Positions 34,637 through 43,382 of a stretch of 64,000 nucleotides of DNA are shown one piece after another. Below the pieces are notes generated by a model. The model saw only the letters and a list, made by a program, of their open reading frames with translations. It had not been told where the DNA came from and did no database searches. Position 1 is the first letter of the stretch, and each line of letters opens with the position of its first letter. The stretch comes from Chryseolinea sp. H1M3-3. Its GTDB lineage: Bacteria; Bacteroidota; Bacteroidia; Cytophagales; Cyclobacteriaceae. The translations under genes were made by a program, and so were the position numbers. The DNA lies in assembly GCF_029360725.1 (NCBI RefSeq), contig NZ_JARKMY010000018.1, positions 496,001 to 560,000 of the forward strand. Direction: 5' to 3'.

Positions 34637-35215
34637 ATGGCCGAAGCTACAAGCACGCTACACAAAAACATCAGAGGTGCTGTCGGAGACCTTATCTTTC
34701 GCAACTACAATGGTAAAACCATTGTATCCGCTCGCCCTGTTTATAAAAACGAAACCAATACAGAGGCACGCAGGCAAGCGCGCGCCCGTTTCAGCGACGC
34801 CGCCCTTTTTGCTAGCCACGCTATGCAAAATCCAAAGCAGAAAGCGTACTATCAGCAAAAAGCGAGGCAACTAAAGCTTCCGAATGCCTATACGGCAGCG
34901 ATAACAGATTACCTGCGAAAAGCAAAGGCCACAGTGATTACCCCCTCCAGCTTTAGTGCACGAAAGGGAGATATCATCGTCATCAGGGTGTCTAAATCGG
35001 TTTTTAAGATTGCCAGCATCAAGGTCATGGCATGTGATCAGCAGGGTAAAGTACTAAGCGAACAGGCGCTGACCGGAACACAAGATCAGAAGATATTTCA
35101 TTTCACATTCGCGGAGGACTTCCCCGATTTCGACAAGCTTAAGATCACAACGGATGAGCCAGGCGACCAGGAGTACACCATTCATCGTTCAGCATTCCGT
35201 CGAAGTTTAATTTGA
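34637..35215 (+). CDS. Unknown protein, 192 residues, repeat-like start
   Basis: I do not recognise a family with certainty. The ATG at 34637 begins MAEATSTLHKNIRGAVGD, followed by LIFRNYNGKTIVSARPVY and a basic helical stretch with EARRQARARFSDAALFA. This opening is reminiscent of the small DUF6266-like Bacteroidota proteins, in which a short strand-rich start is followed by helices. The last 70 residues are strand-rich, possibly a small beta-sandwich. Starts upstream at 34517 and 34526 are possible but give an unlikely hydrophobic extension. No neighbour on the same strand. Confidence 0.6.
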   Translation: MAEATSTLHKNIRGAVGDLIFRNYNGKTIVSARPVYKNETNTEARRQARARFSDAALFASHAMQNPKQKAYYQQKARQLKLPNAYTAAITDYLRKAKATVITPSSFSARKGDIIVIRVSKSVFKIASIKVMACDQQGKVLSEQALTGTQDQKIFHFTFAEDFPDFDKLKITTDEPGDQEYTIHRSAFRRSLI

Positions 35216-35334
35216 TAACCAACTGACGAAAGAAGCCTGGATTTCTGAACTTGGTGCAGTAGAAAAATTGCTCTGAACGGAAGCACAAAATCCGGTGCTG
35301 TAATTTTGCTGTGAAACTTTGCTTGGTAGGTCGC

Positions 35335-35958
35335 TTAAAACAAAAAAAACATGAGCGCAAAACTCGTTGAAAATCCGAGCACGCTCCCGATCATTACTTC
35401 CCTGGGCGTGTGTACGTTCAGTTGTAATCGCGCGGACATCACTACGCCTGCCAGCACAATCGTCGCGATTGTAGGGTAGAAAATCGCGCCGTCTTCCGAG
35501 ATTTTATTCAACGGTAATAGGATTCCGATCAATCCACATATTCCCAGGCTATGCATGCTGACTCTGTAAAAGTAAGTCACCACCGTTCCAACCAGCACCA
35601 GTGCGTCGATAATAATTAAGAATTTCAAAAGATTGTCATTCAATCCAATCCGCGTACGGGTATAAAACAAATAAGTGATGACGATGTAGAGTATTGTAAT
35701 AAAAGAAAAGGGGATGATCCTTTCCTGCCGTTCCTTCATGGCGAAAGTTTTGATCGATCCGAAGGTCTTAAAGATGCCGATGTTCAATGCGGGGAACAAA
35801 AATGTAACGCAGAAAATCAAAAAAATAAAATTGAGATGCCCTTCCTCCTTAAGCGGGTCAAGTGCTGCAGGTAGGGTATACGTTAGCAAGGCAAAGAGAT
35901 ATGTAGCTAACAATAACGGATGAAAAATTACCGAAATAATCCGAGCCGCAAGTGTCAC
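35335..35958 (-). CDS. PAP2-like membrane protein with diverged active site
   Basis: 207 residues with about six membrane helices. A PAP2 phosphatase-like arrangement can be traced: KERQERIIPF for motif 1, SMHSLGICG in place of PSGH for motif 2 and SARLQLNVHTPREVMIG for motif 3, in which the catalytic His is present but the usual Asp is Glu. The substrate would be a lipid phosphate such as undecaprenyl diphosphate if active. It starts with GTG 2 bases after the rpoN stop and forms an operon with it. Confidence 0.7.
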   Translation of the reverse strand: MTLAARIISVIFHPLLLATYLFALLTYTLPAALDPLKEEGHLNFIFLIFCVTFLFPALNIGIFKTFGSIKTFAMKERQERIIPFSFITILYIVITYLFYTRTRIGLNDNLLKFLIIIDALVLVGTVVTYFYRVSMHSLGICGLIGILLPLNKISEDGAIFYPTIATIVLAGVVMSARLQLNVHTPREVMIGSVLGFSTSFALMFFLF

Positions 35959-35960
35959 CG

Positions 35961-37430
35961 CTAAATCTCCTTTCTTAGTCGTGCCACTGGAATATTAAGT
36001 TGCTCGCGGTATTTAGCAACCGTTCGTCTCGCGATATTATATCCTTTGTCATTCAGAATTTTTTCAAGCTTATCATCCGAATACGGTTTATCCTTGTCTT
36101 CGCTTTCAATGATATCTTTGATGATTTGTTTCACTTCACGGCTGCTCACTTCCTCTCCTGAGTCGGTAGAGATTCCTTCGGAGAAAAAATATTTCAACGG
36201 AAAAATTCCGAAATCAGTTTGTATAGCCTTGCTGCTCGCCACCCGCGATACCGTCGAAATATCCATGTTAATCATCGTAGCGATATCTTTCAGAATCATT
36301 GGTTTGAGTTTTGTCTCATCCCCTTCCAGGAAGAAGTCATACTGAAAATCGATGATCGCTTTCATCGTACGAAGCAAGGTATGTTGTCTTTGTTTGATTG
36401 CGTCTATAAACCATTTAGCCGCATCCAGTTTTTGCTTGACGAACGTTACAGCTTCCTTTAATTTTTTATCCTTCTTGTTACTCTTGTCGTAAGCTTTAAA
36501 CATATCCGTATACGACCGGCTGATTCTTAATTCAGGGGCATTTCTGCTGTTCAGTGCAAGCTCGAGCTTGCCATTATTGTTCGTCAGAATAAAATCAGGA
36601 ATGATGTACTGATTTTTCGTTGCTGTTGGTCCTCCTCCACCTCCTGGTTTTGGATTCAACTTGATGATAACCTCCATCGCATCGCGCACGAAATTCTCAT
36701 CTTCGGTATCGAGCTTCTTTTGTATTTTCTGATAATGTTTCTTTGTGAATTCTTCGAAACACTCAGAGATTATTTTCTTAGCCACGGCTACATCGATATC
36801 ATGGCCATTGTCCATGCGATCGAGCTGAATGTATAAACACTCCTGAAGGTTTCGCGCAGCGATTCCCGGAGGATCAAAAGTTTGAATTTTTTTCAGAACA
36901 GCTTCAACTTCTTCGGCTGTTGTTTCAATACCTTGTGAGAAAGCCAGGTCATTCACAATGGCTTCCAGGTCACGTCGTATATAGCCGTCACTTTCAATAC
37001 TTCCCACCAGTTGTTTTCCTATCGCAAGTTCCTTCTCACCCAACCCCAGGAAATCCAGTTGATTCATCAGCTGTTCATGAAGGGATGATGCCATTGGAAT
37101 GGGCATCTCCCGGTTATCTTCATCCTCATCACCATCGCCTTGCATCTTATAACCGCTGTAATCATCATCGCGCAAATAATCCTTAATATCAACATCTTCG
37201 TCACTGCTGGCAGTGGTCGATTCAGGAAATTCATCAGGCTCATTTTCAGCAGCCGGCTGCTCTTCGGGTTTCTCTTGCTCCTCGCCTTCCTCCAGGGCAG
37301 GATTTATTTCGAGTTCTTCCTCAATTCTACCCTCAAGCTCGGCAGTAGGCACCTGCAACAGCTTTATAAACTGAATCTGTTGCGGGGATAATTTCTGTTG
37401 TAATGACTGGCTTAAACCAAGCTTTTGCAT
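35961..37430 (-). CDS. rpoN: RNA polymerase sigma-54 factor
   Basis: 489 residues with all three regions: the Gln/Leu-rich activator-contact N terminus (LSQSLQQKLSPQQIQFIKLL), an acidic linker with GEEQEKPEEQPA, the core-binding region and the C-terminal DNA-binding region with the RpoN box ARRTVAKYRE. RpoN directs transcription from -24/-12 promoters and needs an AAA+ activator such as the one encoded at 31527. A -7 box at 37465-37472 precedes it. Confidence 0.96.
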   Translation of the reverse strand: MQKLGLSQSLQQKLSPQQIQFIKLLQVPTAELEGRIEEELEINPALEEGEEQEKPEEQPAAENEPDEFPESTTASSDEDVDIKDYLRDDDYSGYKMQGDGDEDEDNREMPIPMASSLHEQLMNQLDFLGLGEKELAIGKQLVGSIESDGYIRRDLEAIVNDLAFSQGIETTAEEVEAVLKKIQTFDPPGIAARNLQECLYIQLDRMDNGHDIDVAVAKKIISECFEEFTKKHYQKIQKKLDTEDENFVRDAMEVIIKLNPKPGGGGGPTATKNQYIIPDFILTNNNGKLELALNSRNAPELRISRSYTDMFKAYDKSNKKDKKLKEAVTFVKQKLDAAKWFIDAIKQRQHTLLRTMKAIIDFQYDFFLEGDETKLKPMILKDIATMINMDISTVSRVASSKAIQTDFGIFPLKYFFSEGISTDSGEEVSSREVKQIIKDIIESEDKDKPYSDDKLEKILNDKGYNIARRTVAKYREQLNIPVARLRKEI

Positions 37431-37464
37431 GTATCGAAATCTTTATTAATCAATTAAGTAGTTA

Positions 37465-37472
37465 CAAAGTTA
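37465..37472 (-). promoter_or_regulatory. -7 box (TAACTTTG) for rpoN
   Basis: Minus-strand TAACTTTG matches TAnnTTTG and ends 35 bases before the rpoN ATG. The region also carries a 9-base direct repeat TTCATGGGC at about 37491 and 37521. Confidence 0.4.
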
Positions 37473-37653
37473 AAAAAATACTCCACAGGTTCATGGGCTG
37501 GTTAACCGCCCGTATAACATTTCATGGGCCTTTTTAATATCCCGCACTAAGAACCATTAACTCCTGATGAAGTTATGAAAATCTCTAAGTTTTTTCGTTT
37601 TTTGCGAACCCTTATCAAAGGGGTAAATAATCAGACTAAACTATTTTACGGAA

Positions 37654-39090
37654 ATGAAGCGGACTAAAATTAAAGCGTTACTGGCGACTTCACCCTCAAA
37701 TCAATTGGTTACTGTTAATGGCTGGGTCAGAACGTTCCGCAATAATCAATTCATTTCTATTAACGATGGTTCCACCATTCAAAATCTCCAGGCTGTAGTG
37801 GAACTGAACAGCGTTGATGAGAGCCTGTTGAAACGGTTGACGCCAGGGGCATGCTTGTCTGTGATTGGCGAATTGGTTGCATCCCTGGGAAAGGGTCAGG
37901 CAGTTGAAGTAAAGGTTAAGCAGTTGGAAATTCTTGGAGATTGTGATGCTGAAAAGTATCCGCTTCAATTAAAAAATCGGCCAAGTCTCGAATATTTGCG
38001 GGAGGTGGCACACCTTCGGTCACGCACCAATACCTTCAGCGCAGTGATGCGTGTTCGTCACGCTATGGCTTTTGCCGTCCATAACTTTTTTAACGAACGT
38101 GGTTTCTTTTACATCCATACCCCGGTCATCACTGGATCGGATGCGGAAGGAGCCGGAGCCATGTTCAGGGTCACGACATTAGATCCAAACAATCCTCCAC
38201 GTAACGAACAAGGTCATATAGATTTTAAAGAAGATTTTTTTGGGCGCGAAACCAACCTGACGGTTTCCGGACAACTGGAAGGCGAAACTTACGCATTAGC
38301 CTTGAGTGAAATCTATACTTTCGGTCCTACGTTTCGAGCTGAAAACTCGAACACCACACGACATCTCGCCGAGTTCTGGATGATAGAACCGGAGATGGCT
38401 TTCTATGATATTCAGGACAACATGCAACTGGCACAGGATTTCCTGCAATACCTGGTGCGGTACGCCTTGAAAAACTGTACAGAAGATCTGGAGTTTTTAA
38501 ACAAACGCGCGCAGGAAGAAGAGGACGCCAAACCAAAAGAGCAGCGGAGTGAATTAGGCCTAATGGATCGCCTCAAGTTTGTTTCTGAAAATGACTTCCA
38601 ACGTCTATCCTATACGGAGGCTATTGATATATTAAAAAACTCTAACCCGAATAAGAAAAAGAAATTTCAATATCTGATTGATGAGTGGGGCGTGGATCTC
38701 CAATCGGAACACGAAAGATTTTTAGTGGAAAAACATTTTAAAAAACCCGTCATTCTTTACAACTATCCCGCCGAAATTAAAGCATTTTACATGCGGCAAA
38801 ATGAAGACGGAAAAACAGTTGCGGCAATGGATGTTTTGTTTCCTGGCATCGGAGAAATTATCGGTGGATCTCAGCGTGAAGAACGTTATGATCGAATATT
38901 AAAACGGATACACGAACTAAAGCTACCCGAAAAAGACCTGTGGTGGTATCTTGAACTGCGCAAGTTTGGTTCCGCTCCTCATAGTGGCTTTGGGTTAGGG
39001 TTCGAACGGCTTATCCAGTTTGTTACAGGCATGACCAACATCCGGGATGTTATTCCTTTCCCAAGGTATCCGGGAAATGCGGAGTTTTAA
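37654..39090 (+). CDS. asnS: Asparaginyl-tRNA synthetase
   Basis: AsnS charges tRNA(Asn). 478 residues: an N-terminal OB-fold anticodon-binding domain (about 15-105, [19 protein letters not shown]) and a class II catalytic core with motif 1 ([15 protein letters not shown]), motif 2 ([20 protein letters not shown], here named by FRAENSNT) and motif 3 ([12 protein letters not shown]). FRAE-N-S-N-T separates it from AspRS. It ends in RYPGNAEF as in AsnRS proteins. Single gene with a 223-base upstream gap. Confidence 0.96.
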   Translation: MKRTKIKALLATSPSNQLVTVNGWVRTFRNNQFISINDGSTIQNLQAVVELNSVDESLLKRLTPGACLSVIGELVASLGKGQAVEVKVKQLEILGDCDAEKYPLQLKNRPSLEYLREVAHLRSRTNTFSAVMRVRHAMAFAVHNFFNERGFFYIHTPVITGSDAEGAGAMFRVTTLDPNNPPRNEQGHIDFKEDFFGRETNLTVSGQLEGETYALALSEIYTFGPTFRAENSNTTRHLAEFWMIEPEMAFYDIQDNMQLAQDFLQYLVRYALKNCTEDLEFLNKRAQEEEDAKPKEQRSELGLMDRLKFVSENDFQRLSYTEAIDILKNSNPNKKKKFQYLIDEWGVDLQSEHERFLVEKHFKKPVILYNYPAEIKAFYMRQNEDGKTVAAMDVLFPGIGEIIGGSQREERYDRILKRIHELKLPEKDLWWYLELRKFGSAPHSGFGLGFERLIQFVTGMTNIRDVIPFPRYPGNAEF

Positions 39091-39149
39091 TGAATGAATG
39101 CAAACGGCTTGACCGGCGAAGACGTCGAAGCTAAACGTTTACAAAATAA

Positions 39150-39707
39150 ATGATCGTGAATCGTGATTGGGTAATCAGTGCCCTTACAAATTACTCTTCA
39201 GCGTTTAACGAGGAGCAAGTATTCGTTAAACAGTTCCTGAATTTATTAGAGCATCCGGATGCATTTCAACGGCATCATTTACCCGGACATATCACAGGCT
39301 CATCCTGGATACTCGATTCGTCTAGAAAGTTTGTGCTACTCGTTCATCACGGTACGTTGAACAAATGGTTACAGCCTGGTGGCCATGCCGACGGCGAAGA
39401 AAATATACTGAACGTTGCTTTAAGAGAAGCACAGGAAGAGACGGGTGTAAATCATTTCCAACTATTGTATCCAACTATTTTTGATTTGGATATCCACCCG
39501 ATCCCGGCACGCGCCAATTTTCCCGATCACTTGCATTATGATATTCGATTTCTTTTGGAAGCCGATAAGCACGAAAAAATAATTGTATCAGAAGAATCGC
39601 ACGATGTTGCCTGGATGCCGATTGATGAGTTGAAAAAATTGACGGAAGATAATCGATCGGTTATGAGAATGGCAGAGAAAGCGAGAAGATTAACAGCAAA
39701 AAGTTAA
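39150..39707 (+). CDS. Nudix hydrolase
   Basis: 185 residues. The Nudix box is complete: GGHADGEENILNVALREAQEETGV with Gly, the REAQEE metal-binding core and the final Gly. It hydrolyses nucleoside diphosphates linked to another moiety; the substrate is unknown. It begins 59 bases after asnS on the same strand and may be cotranscribed. Confidence 0.9.
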   Translation: MIVNRDWVISALTNYSSAFNEEQVFVKQFLNLLEHPDAFQRHHLPGHITGSSWILDSSRKFVLLVHHGTLNKWLQPGGHADGEENILNVALREAQEETGVNHFQLLYPTIFDLDIHPIPARANFPDHLHYDIRFLLEADKHEKIIVSEESHDVAWMPIDELKKLTEDNRSVMRMAEKARRLTAKS

Positions 39708-39784
39708 AGACATACTTGCCAGCGCGATGCCGCGAGAACTGTGATCAATGAAAATGAGTTGCAATTCCTATTAGACCTTCATGA

Positions 39785-39946
39785 TCATTTGGAGCTGATC
39801 AACAACATGCCAAACGCAATCACTACGAACCAAAATTTGTAAACAGAAATGCTGGGGATGATAACCCAACCTAACTGCATGACTACAGCAAGCAGCACCA
39901 GCACGACTGCAATTCCCTTTAGAATAGATCTAGTTTTATTACTCAT
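39785..39946 (-). CDS. Small two-helix membrane protein, 53 residues
   Basis: The frame starts MSNKTRSILKGIAVVLVLLA and ends LLISSK. It contains two hydrophobic helices (about 9-29 and 36-50) with a short loop containing PSISVYKFW. A basic N terminus suggests an inside orientation. It is below usual length limits but has coding-like composition and fills a 314-base gap between the Nudix gene and the serine hydrolase. The function is unknown. Confidence 0.5.
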   Translation of the reverse strand: MSNKTRSILKGIAVVLVLLAVVMQLGWVIIPSISVYKFWFVVIAFGMLLISSK

Positions 39947-40021
39947 GCGACGTTATCTTTAATCGTTACCAGTTAATCATAAAAGCTTGCAATTCGTAAC
40001 CAAGACCAAACTGGAATTCAA

Positions 40022-40927
40022 TCATCGCCATGCTTCCATACCAGCCGCGGGTTTCCACTTTGAATCCGGTTCAAAATGTTGCCACAATATCCTGGAAACA
40101 TTTCTTAGCAACACATACCCTTCATTTTCTCTTACCCATCTTTGGTCTTCTTGATTTTTTGTGATCACGCAAAAGACGTAATCACCATGAGGCGCATTTA
40201 CCAGCACGACCTCTGACTTCGAACGATCGACGGCCCCTTGCTTGGAAGCAGCTTGTATGTAAGGAGGAATTTGTGACAATGATTCACCATCCCAGTAGAT
40301 CCTGATAAGATTTCGATAGATGCGTTCGCTGGCGCGTGCACTGACAACTTTTCCCTCGCGAATACTAACCAGTAATTCACCCATCTCTCTCGGCGTCGTT
40401 TGTCCCCAACCATAATTGGATCGATTCGTCTCCCTCCCGGGTGTCCTCGAATTAACACGGGTGTGATGATAGCCGTTTTTCTCCAGCCATGCATTTATAT
40501 CAGCACCTGTTCCTGCTAACTGTTGGCACCATAAGCTAGCGGTATTGTCACTGGTGGTGATCATTAACATCAGCGTCTTTGACAATGAGATTTTTTCACC
40601 ATTCTTAAAAGAACCCAGAATGTCCTCTCCCGGATACAACAAAGAATCATAGTACGTCAGAATGGAGTCATAGGCCAACAAACCGTTTTCAATTTTCTCG
40701 AATACGCCGATCGTTATCGGAATCTTAACCATGCTCGCTGTTGGGAAAATGCTATCGGCGTTTATTGTAACCGTCTTTCCCGTCTTCAGATTCCGGACGT
40801 AAATACCAACGTCGCCTTTGAAACCAGAGACCAACGACTGCAGTTTTTGTGTTAAAACTTTATCCTCGCGTTGTGCTTGCAACTGAATTTGAAGGAAAAG
40901 AGAAAAGACAATAAAACAAGTTCGCAT
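40022..40927 (-). CDS. Class A beta-lactamase-fold serine hydrolase
   Basis: 301 residues from ATG 40927, giving a signal peptide (CFIVFSLFLQIQLQAQ); longer frames run into the divergent sua5 gene and are not supported. Motifs of the penicillin-recognising fold: TASMVKIP (Ser-x-x-Lys nucleophile), TTSDNTAS (SDN) and SKQGAV in the place of KTG. A TTPREMGELL segment after the omega-loop-like region matches class A. The Thr-to-Gln change in KTG leaves activity against beta-lactams uncertain; a periplasmic serine hydrolase is the safe call. Confidence 0.85.
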   Translation of the reverse strand: MRTCFIVFSLFLQIQLQAQREDKVLTQKLQSLVSGFKGDVGIYVRNLKTGKTVTINADSIFPTASMVKIPITIGVFEKIENGLLAYDSILTYYDSLLYPGEDILGSFKNGEKISLSKTLMLMITTSDNTASLWCQQLAGTGADINAWLEKNGYHHTRVNSRTPGRETNRSNYGWGQTTPREMGELLVSIREGKVVSARASERIYRNLIRIYWDGESLSQIPPYIQAASKQGAVDRSKSEVVLVNAPHGDYVFCVITKNQEDQRWVRENEGYVLLRNVSRILWQHFEPDSKWKPAAGMEAWR

Positions 40928-40983
40928 GAAAGTTATCTCCTCACGCAACTTAAGGCCTTTACTTGTAGGTGACAAATAAATTT

Positions 40984-40991
40984 TAGCTTTG
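40984..40991 (+). promoter_or_regulatory. -7 box (TAGCTTTG) for sua5
   Basis: TAGCTTTG matches TAnnTTTG and ends 8 bases before the ATG at 40999, so the leader would be a few bases at most. Confidence 0.4.
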
Positions 40992-40998
40992 CAGCCAC

Positions 40999-41943
40999 AT
41001 GGCACAAACGGGAACTGATATTGAAAAAGCAAAAGCGCTGCTGATAAAAGGTGAACTTGTCGCTATCCCTACAGAAACGGTTTATGGCTTAGCCGGTAAT
41101 GCTCTTGAGCCTTCCAGCGTGGCAAAAATTTTTGAAGTAAAAGGCCGCCCACAATTCGATCCCCTTATAGTTCATGTTCCTGATTTTGAATCGGCACAAA
41201 AATATGCTTTAGATATTCCGGAACAGGCAGCAATATTAGCGCAACATTTCTGGCCTGGTCCCCTTACTTTATTATTACCGAAGAAAGATATTATTCCAGA
41301 TCTCGTAACCTCGGGCTTGGATACGGTTGGATTACGCTGTCCGGATCATCCATTAACCCACAAACTTTTAGAGACACTCCCCTTTCCCCTTGCTGCGCCG
41401 AGCGCCAATCCATTTGGATACGTAAGCCCTACCTGCGCAGAACATGTGGAAGAACAGCTGGGTGATAAGATAGCGTATATCCTGGACGGTGGACCGTGCA
41501 AGATCGGTGTTGAATCTACGATAGCAGGTTTTGAAAATTCGCTGCCCATTATATACAGACTTGGCGGTATTACGCAGGAACAAATTGAATTGGTAGTCGG
41601 AAAAGTTAATGTAAGAACACACTCGACCTCCAACCCAAAAGCACCTGGCCAATTGCAAAGTCATTATGCCCCGCGCAAGAAAGTTATTTTGGGAAACATC
41701 GATGACCTTCTCAAGCAATATGGAACGAAAGAAACGGGTATTCTTTCATTCCAGCACGACTTTAATTCATCGCTGCAATTTATACTTTCGCCATCGGGCC
41801 AACTTACCGAAGCTGCACAAAACTTATTCCTGGCGTTACGCATGCTTGATAAAATGCCTATCAAATATATCCTTGCAGAACCCGTTCCTGATGTTGGTCT
41901 GGGCAAAGCAATTAATGATCGGCTGAGGAGAGCAGCAGGCTGA
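40999..41943 (+). CDS. sua5: L-threonylcarbamoyladenylate synthase (Sua5 long form)
   Basis: Makes threonylcarbamoyl-AMP from Thr, bicarbonate and ATP, the first step of t6A tRNA modification. 314 residues: the YrdC/SUA5 domain (1-205) with PTETVYGLAGNA, KGRPQFDPLIVHV and the adenylate-binding APSANPFGYVSPT region, then a C-terminal Sua5 domain after a linker with SNPKAPGQLQSHYAP. The second-step enzyme TsaD is encoded at 21877. Divergent from the serine hydrolase. Confidence 0.94.
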   Translation: MAQTGTDIEKAKALLIKGELVAIPTETVYGLAGNALEPSSVAKIFEVKGRPQFDPLIVHVPDFESAQKYALDIPEQAAILAQHFWPGPLTLLLPKKDIIPDLVTSGLDTVGLRCPDHPLTHKLLETLPFPLAAPSANPFGYVSPTCAEHVEEQLGDKIAYILDGGPCKIGVESTIAGFENSLPIIYRLGGITQEQIELVVGKVNVRTHSTSNPKAPGQLQSHYAPRKKVILGNIDDLLKQYGTKETGILSFQHDFNSSLQFILSPSGQLTEAAQNLFLALRMLDKMPIKYILAEPVPDVGLGKAINDRLRRAAG

Positions 41944-41946
41944 GGG

Positions 41947-42112
41947 GAGTGTTGAAGTGTTGGGGTTCGAAGTGTTGAAGTGAGAGACCGAGCGTGTGCG
42001 ACGTGAAGATGTTTTGTAATGCATAATACCTGATCTGATTGACACTAAAATTGTGAAGGCAACTTCAACACTTAGAACTTCAACACCCCAACACTTCGCC
42101 ACTCCAACACTT
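41947..42112. repeat. Inverted repeat built of GAAGTGTTG-type units
   Basis: The left arm (41947-41985) carries GAGTGTTGAAGTGTTGGGG, then GAAGTGTTGAAGTG. The right arm (42061-42112) is its imperfect reverse complement: AACTTCAACACTTAGAACTTC, then CAACACCCCAACACTTCG and CCAACACTTTTTT. About 75 bases of unrelated sequence lie between. It sits between sua5 and pfkA. The repeat may be a REP-like element, and the right arm, which runs into TTTTTT, could act as a terminator of sua5. Confidence 0.65.
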
Positions 42113-42144
42113 TTTTCCTATCTTCAAACCCTTAATCGATACAG

Positions 42145-43236
42145 ATGAAAAAAATTTTAATTCTAACAGGAGGTGGTGATTGTCCTGGCCTTAATGCGGT
42201 GATTCGTGGCGTAGCAAAGCGTGCCCGTAAAGAGAAAGACTGGGAAGTTTTTGGTTGTATTGAAGGTTTTAATGGCGTGTACAATACCCCGCATGAATTT
42301 ATCAGATTGACCAGAAGCAAGACAGCAGGAATTCATGTGAAGGGTGGGACTATATTAAGAACCACTAACAAATCAAACCCAATTAACTTTCCAGTTCTAC
42401 AACCCGACGGCACCACGAAGTTCGTTGACCGGTCGGACGAGTTGGTGGCACGTCTAAAAGAATTGAAGTTCGACGCCATCATCAACATTGGTGGAGATGG
42501 TTCACAACGTATCTCTAAAGTTTTATGTGATAAAGGTGTTCCAATTATTGGCGTACCGAAGACGATCGACAATGATCTGTCTGCGACTGATATGACCTTT
42601 GGATTTTCTACAGCAGTACAGATTGCAACAGATAGTTTTGATAAACTGGTAACTACTGCTGAAAGCCATAACCGTGTTATCATCATGGAAGTGATGGGCC
42701 GTGATGCAGGTTGGATTGCACTGCATTCTGCTATAGCAGGGGGTGCAGAAATTTGTCTTATTCCCGAGATACCTTATGACGTAAAAAAATTAGTAAAGCG
42801 AATTGAGCTACGTTATAAAAAGGGACGAGGATTTGTGAACATTGTTGTAGCAGAAGGTGCGAAGCCAAAAGCCGGAACTGTTACTGCCACAAAAGGAGAA
42901 ATGGGATCTGAACATGTTCGTTTAGGAGGCATAGCATTTCAACTTTCAAAGGAATTAAAAGATGCCGGCTGTAAAGCAGAGATACGCGAAACGGTATTAG
43001 GTCACGTTCAACGTGGTGGTAGTCCTGTGGCATTTGACAGAATATTGGCAACCCTCTTTGGCGTTAAAGCATTCGAGTTGGCGCTGGAGAAAAAATTCGG
43101 GCGAATGGTAGCCTTCAGGAATAATGAAATCACATCTGTTACATTGGAGGAGGCTACTAAAAAACCAAACCTTGTAAACAAGAATTCTTATCTGGTACAG
43201 GCGGCCAAAGGCTTGAATATTAGTTTTGGAGATTGA
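42145..43236 (+). CDS. pfkA: 6-phosphofructokinase, mixed-substrate group
   Basis: PFK phosphorylates fructose 6-phosphate at the committed step of glycolysis. 363 residues with GGGDCPGLNAVIRG at the phosphate-donor loop, INIGGDGSQRIS and PKTIDNDLSATD. The Gly after GGD suits ATP, while Lys in PKTIDND is the residue found in pyrophosphate-dependent and mixed-group enzymes; E. coli PfkA has Gly there. MGRDAGWIALHSA and GHVQRGGSPVAFDR complete the active site. ATP use is likelier but not certain from the sequence. Confidence 0.93.
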   Translation: MKKILILTGGGDCPGLNAVIRGVAKRARKEKDWEVFGCIEGFNGVYNTPHEFIRLTRSKTAGIHVKGGTILRTTNKSNPINFPVLQPDGTTKFVDRSDELVARLKELKFDAIINIGGDGSQRISKVLCDKGVPIIGVPKTIDNDLSATDMTFGFSTAVQIATDSFDKLVTTAESHNRVIIMEVMGRDAGWIALHSAIAGGAEICLIPEIPYDVKKLVKRIELRYKKGRGFVNIVVAEGAKPKAGTVTATKGEMGSEHVRLGGIAFQLSKELKDAGCKAEIRETVLGHVQRGGSPVAFDRILATLFGVKAFELALEKKFGRMVAFRNNEITSVTLEEATKKPNLVNKNSYLVQAAKGLNISFGD

Positions 43237-43382
43237 ACATAACCACTACGAAATCAGAGCCTGGCGATTGAACCAAAAAGTGTATAAAGACGCAATCGTT
43301 TTCTGAAAAATACGCTTTGGAGCTGCTCAAGACAGTAGACTTTTCCTAAATTCGCCCCCATTACATTTTTACCAGACTTCCC

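Noticed and set aside
39000-39020. GGTTCGAACGG, a tRNA T-arm-like string in asnS
   Set aside because: It is in coding sequence and no cloverleaf can be drawn around it. No other tRNA-like structure was found in the window.
41961-41972. GGGGTTCGAAG, a tRNA-like string in the inverted repeat
   Set aside because: It belongs to the repeat units and lacks acceptor and anticodon stems.
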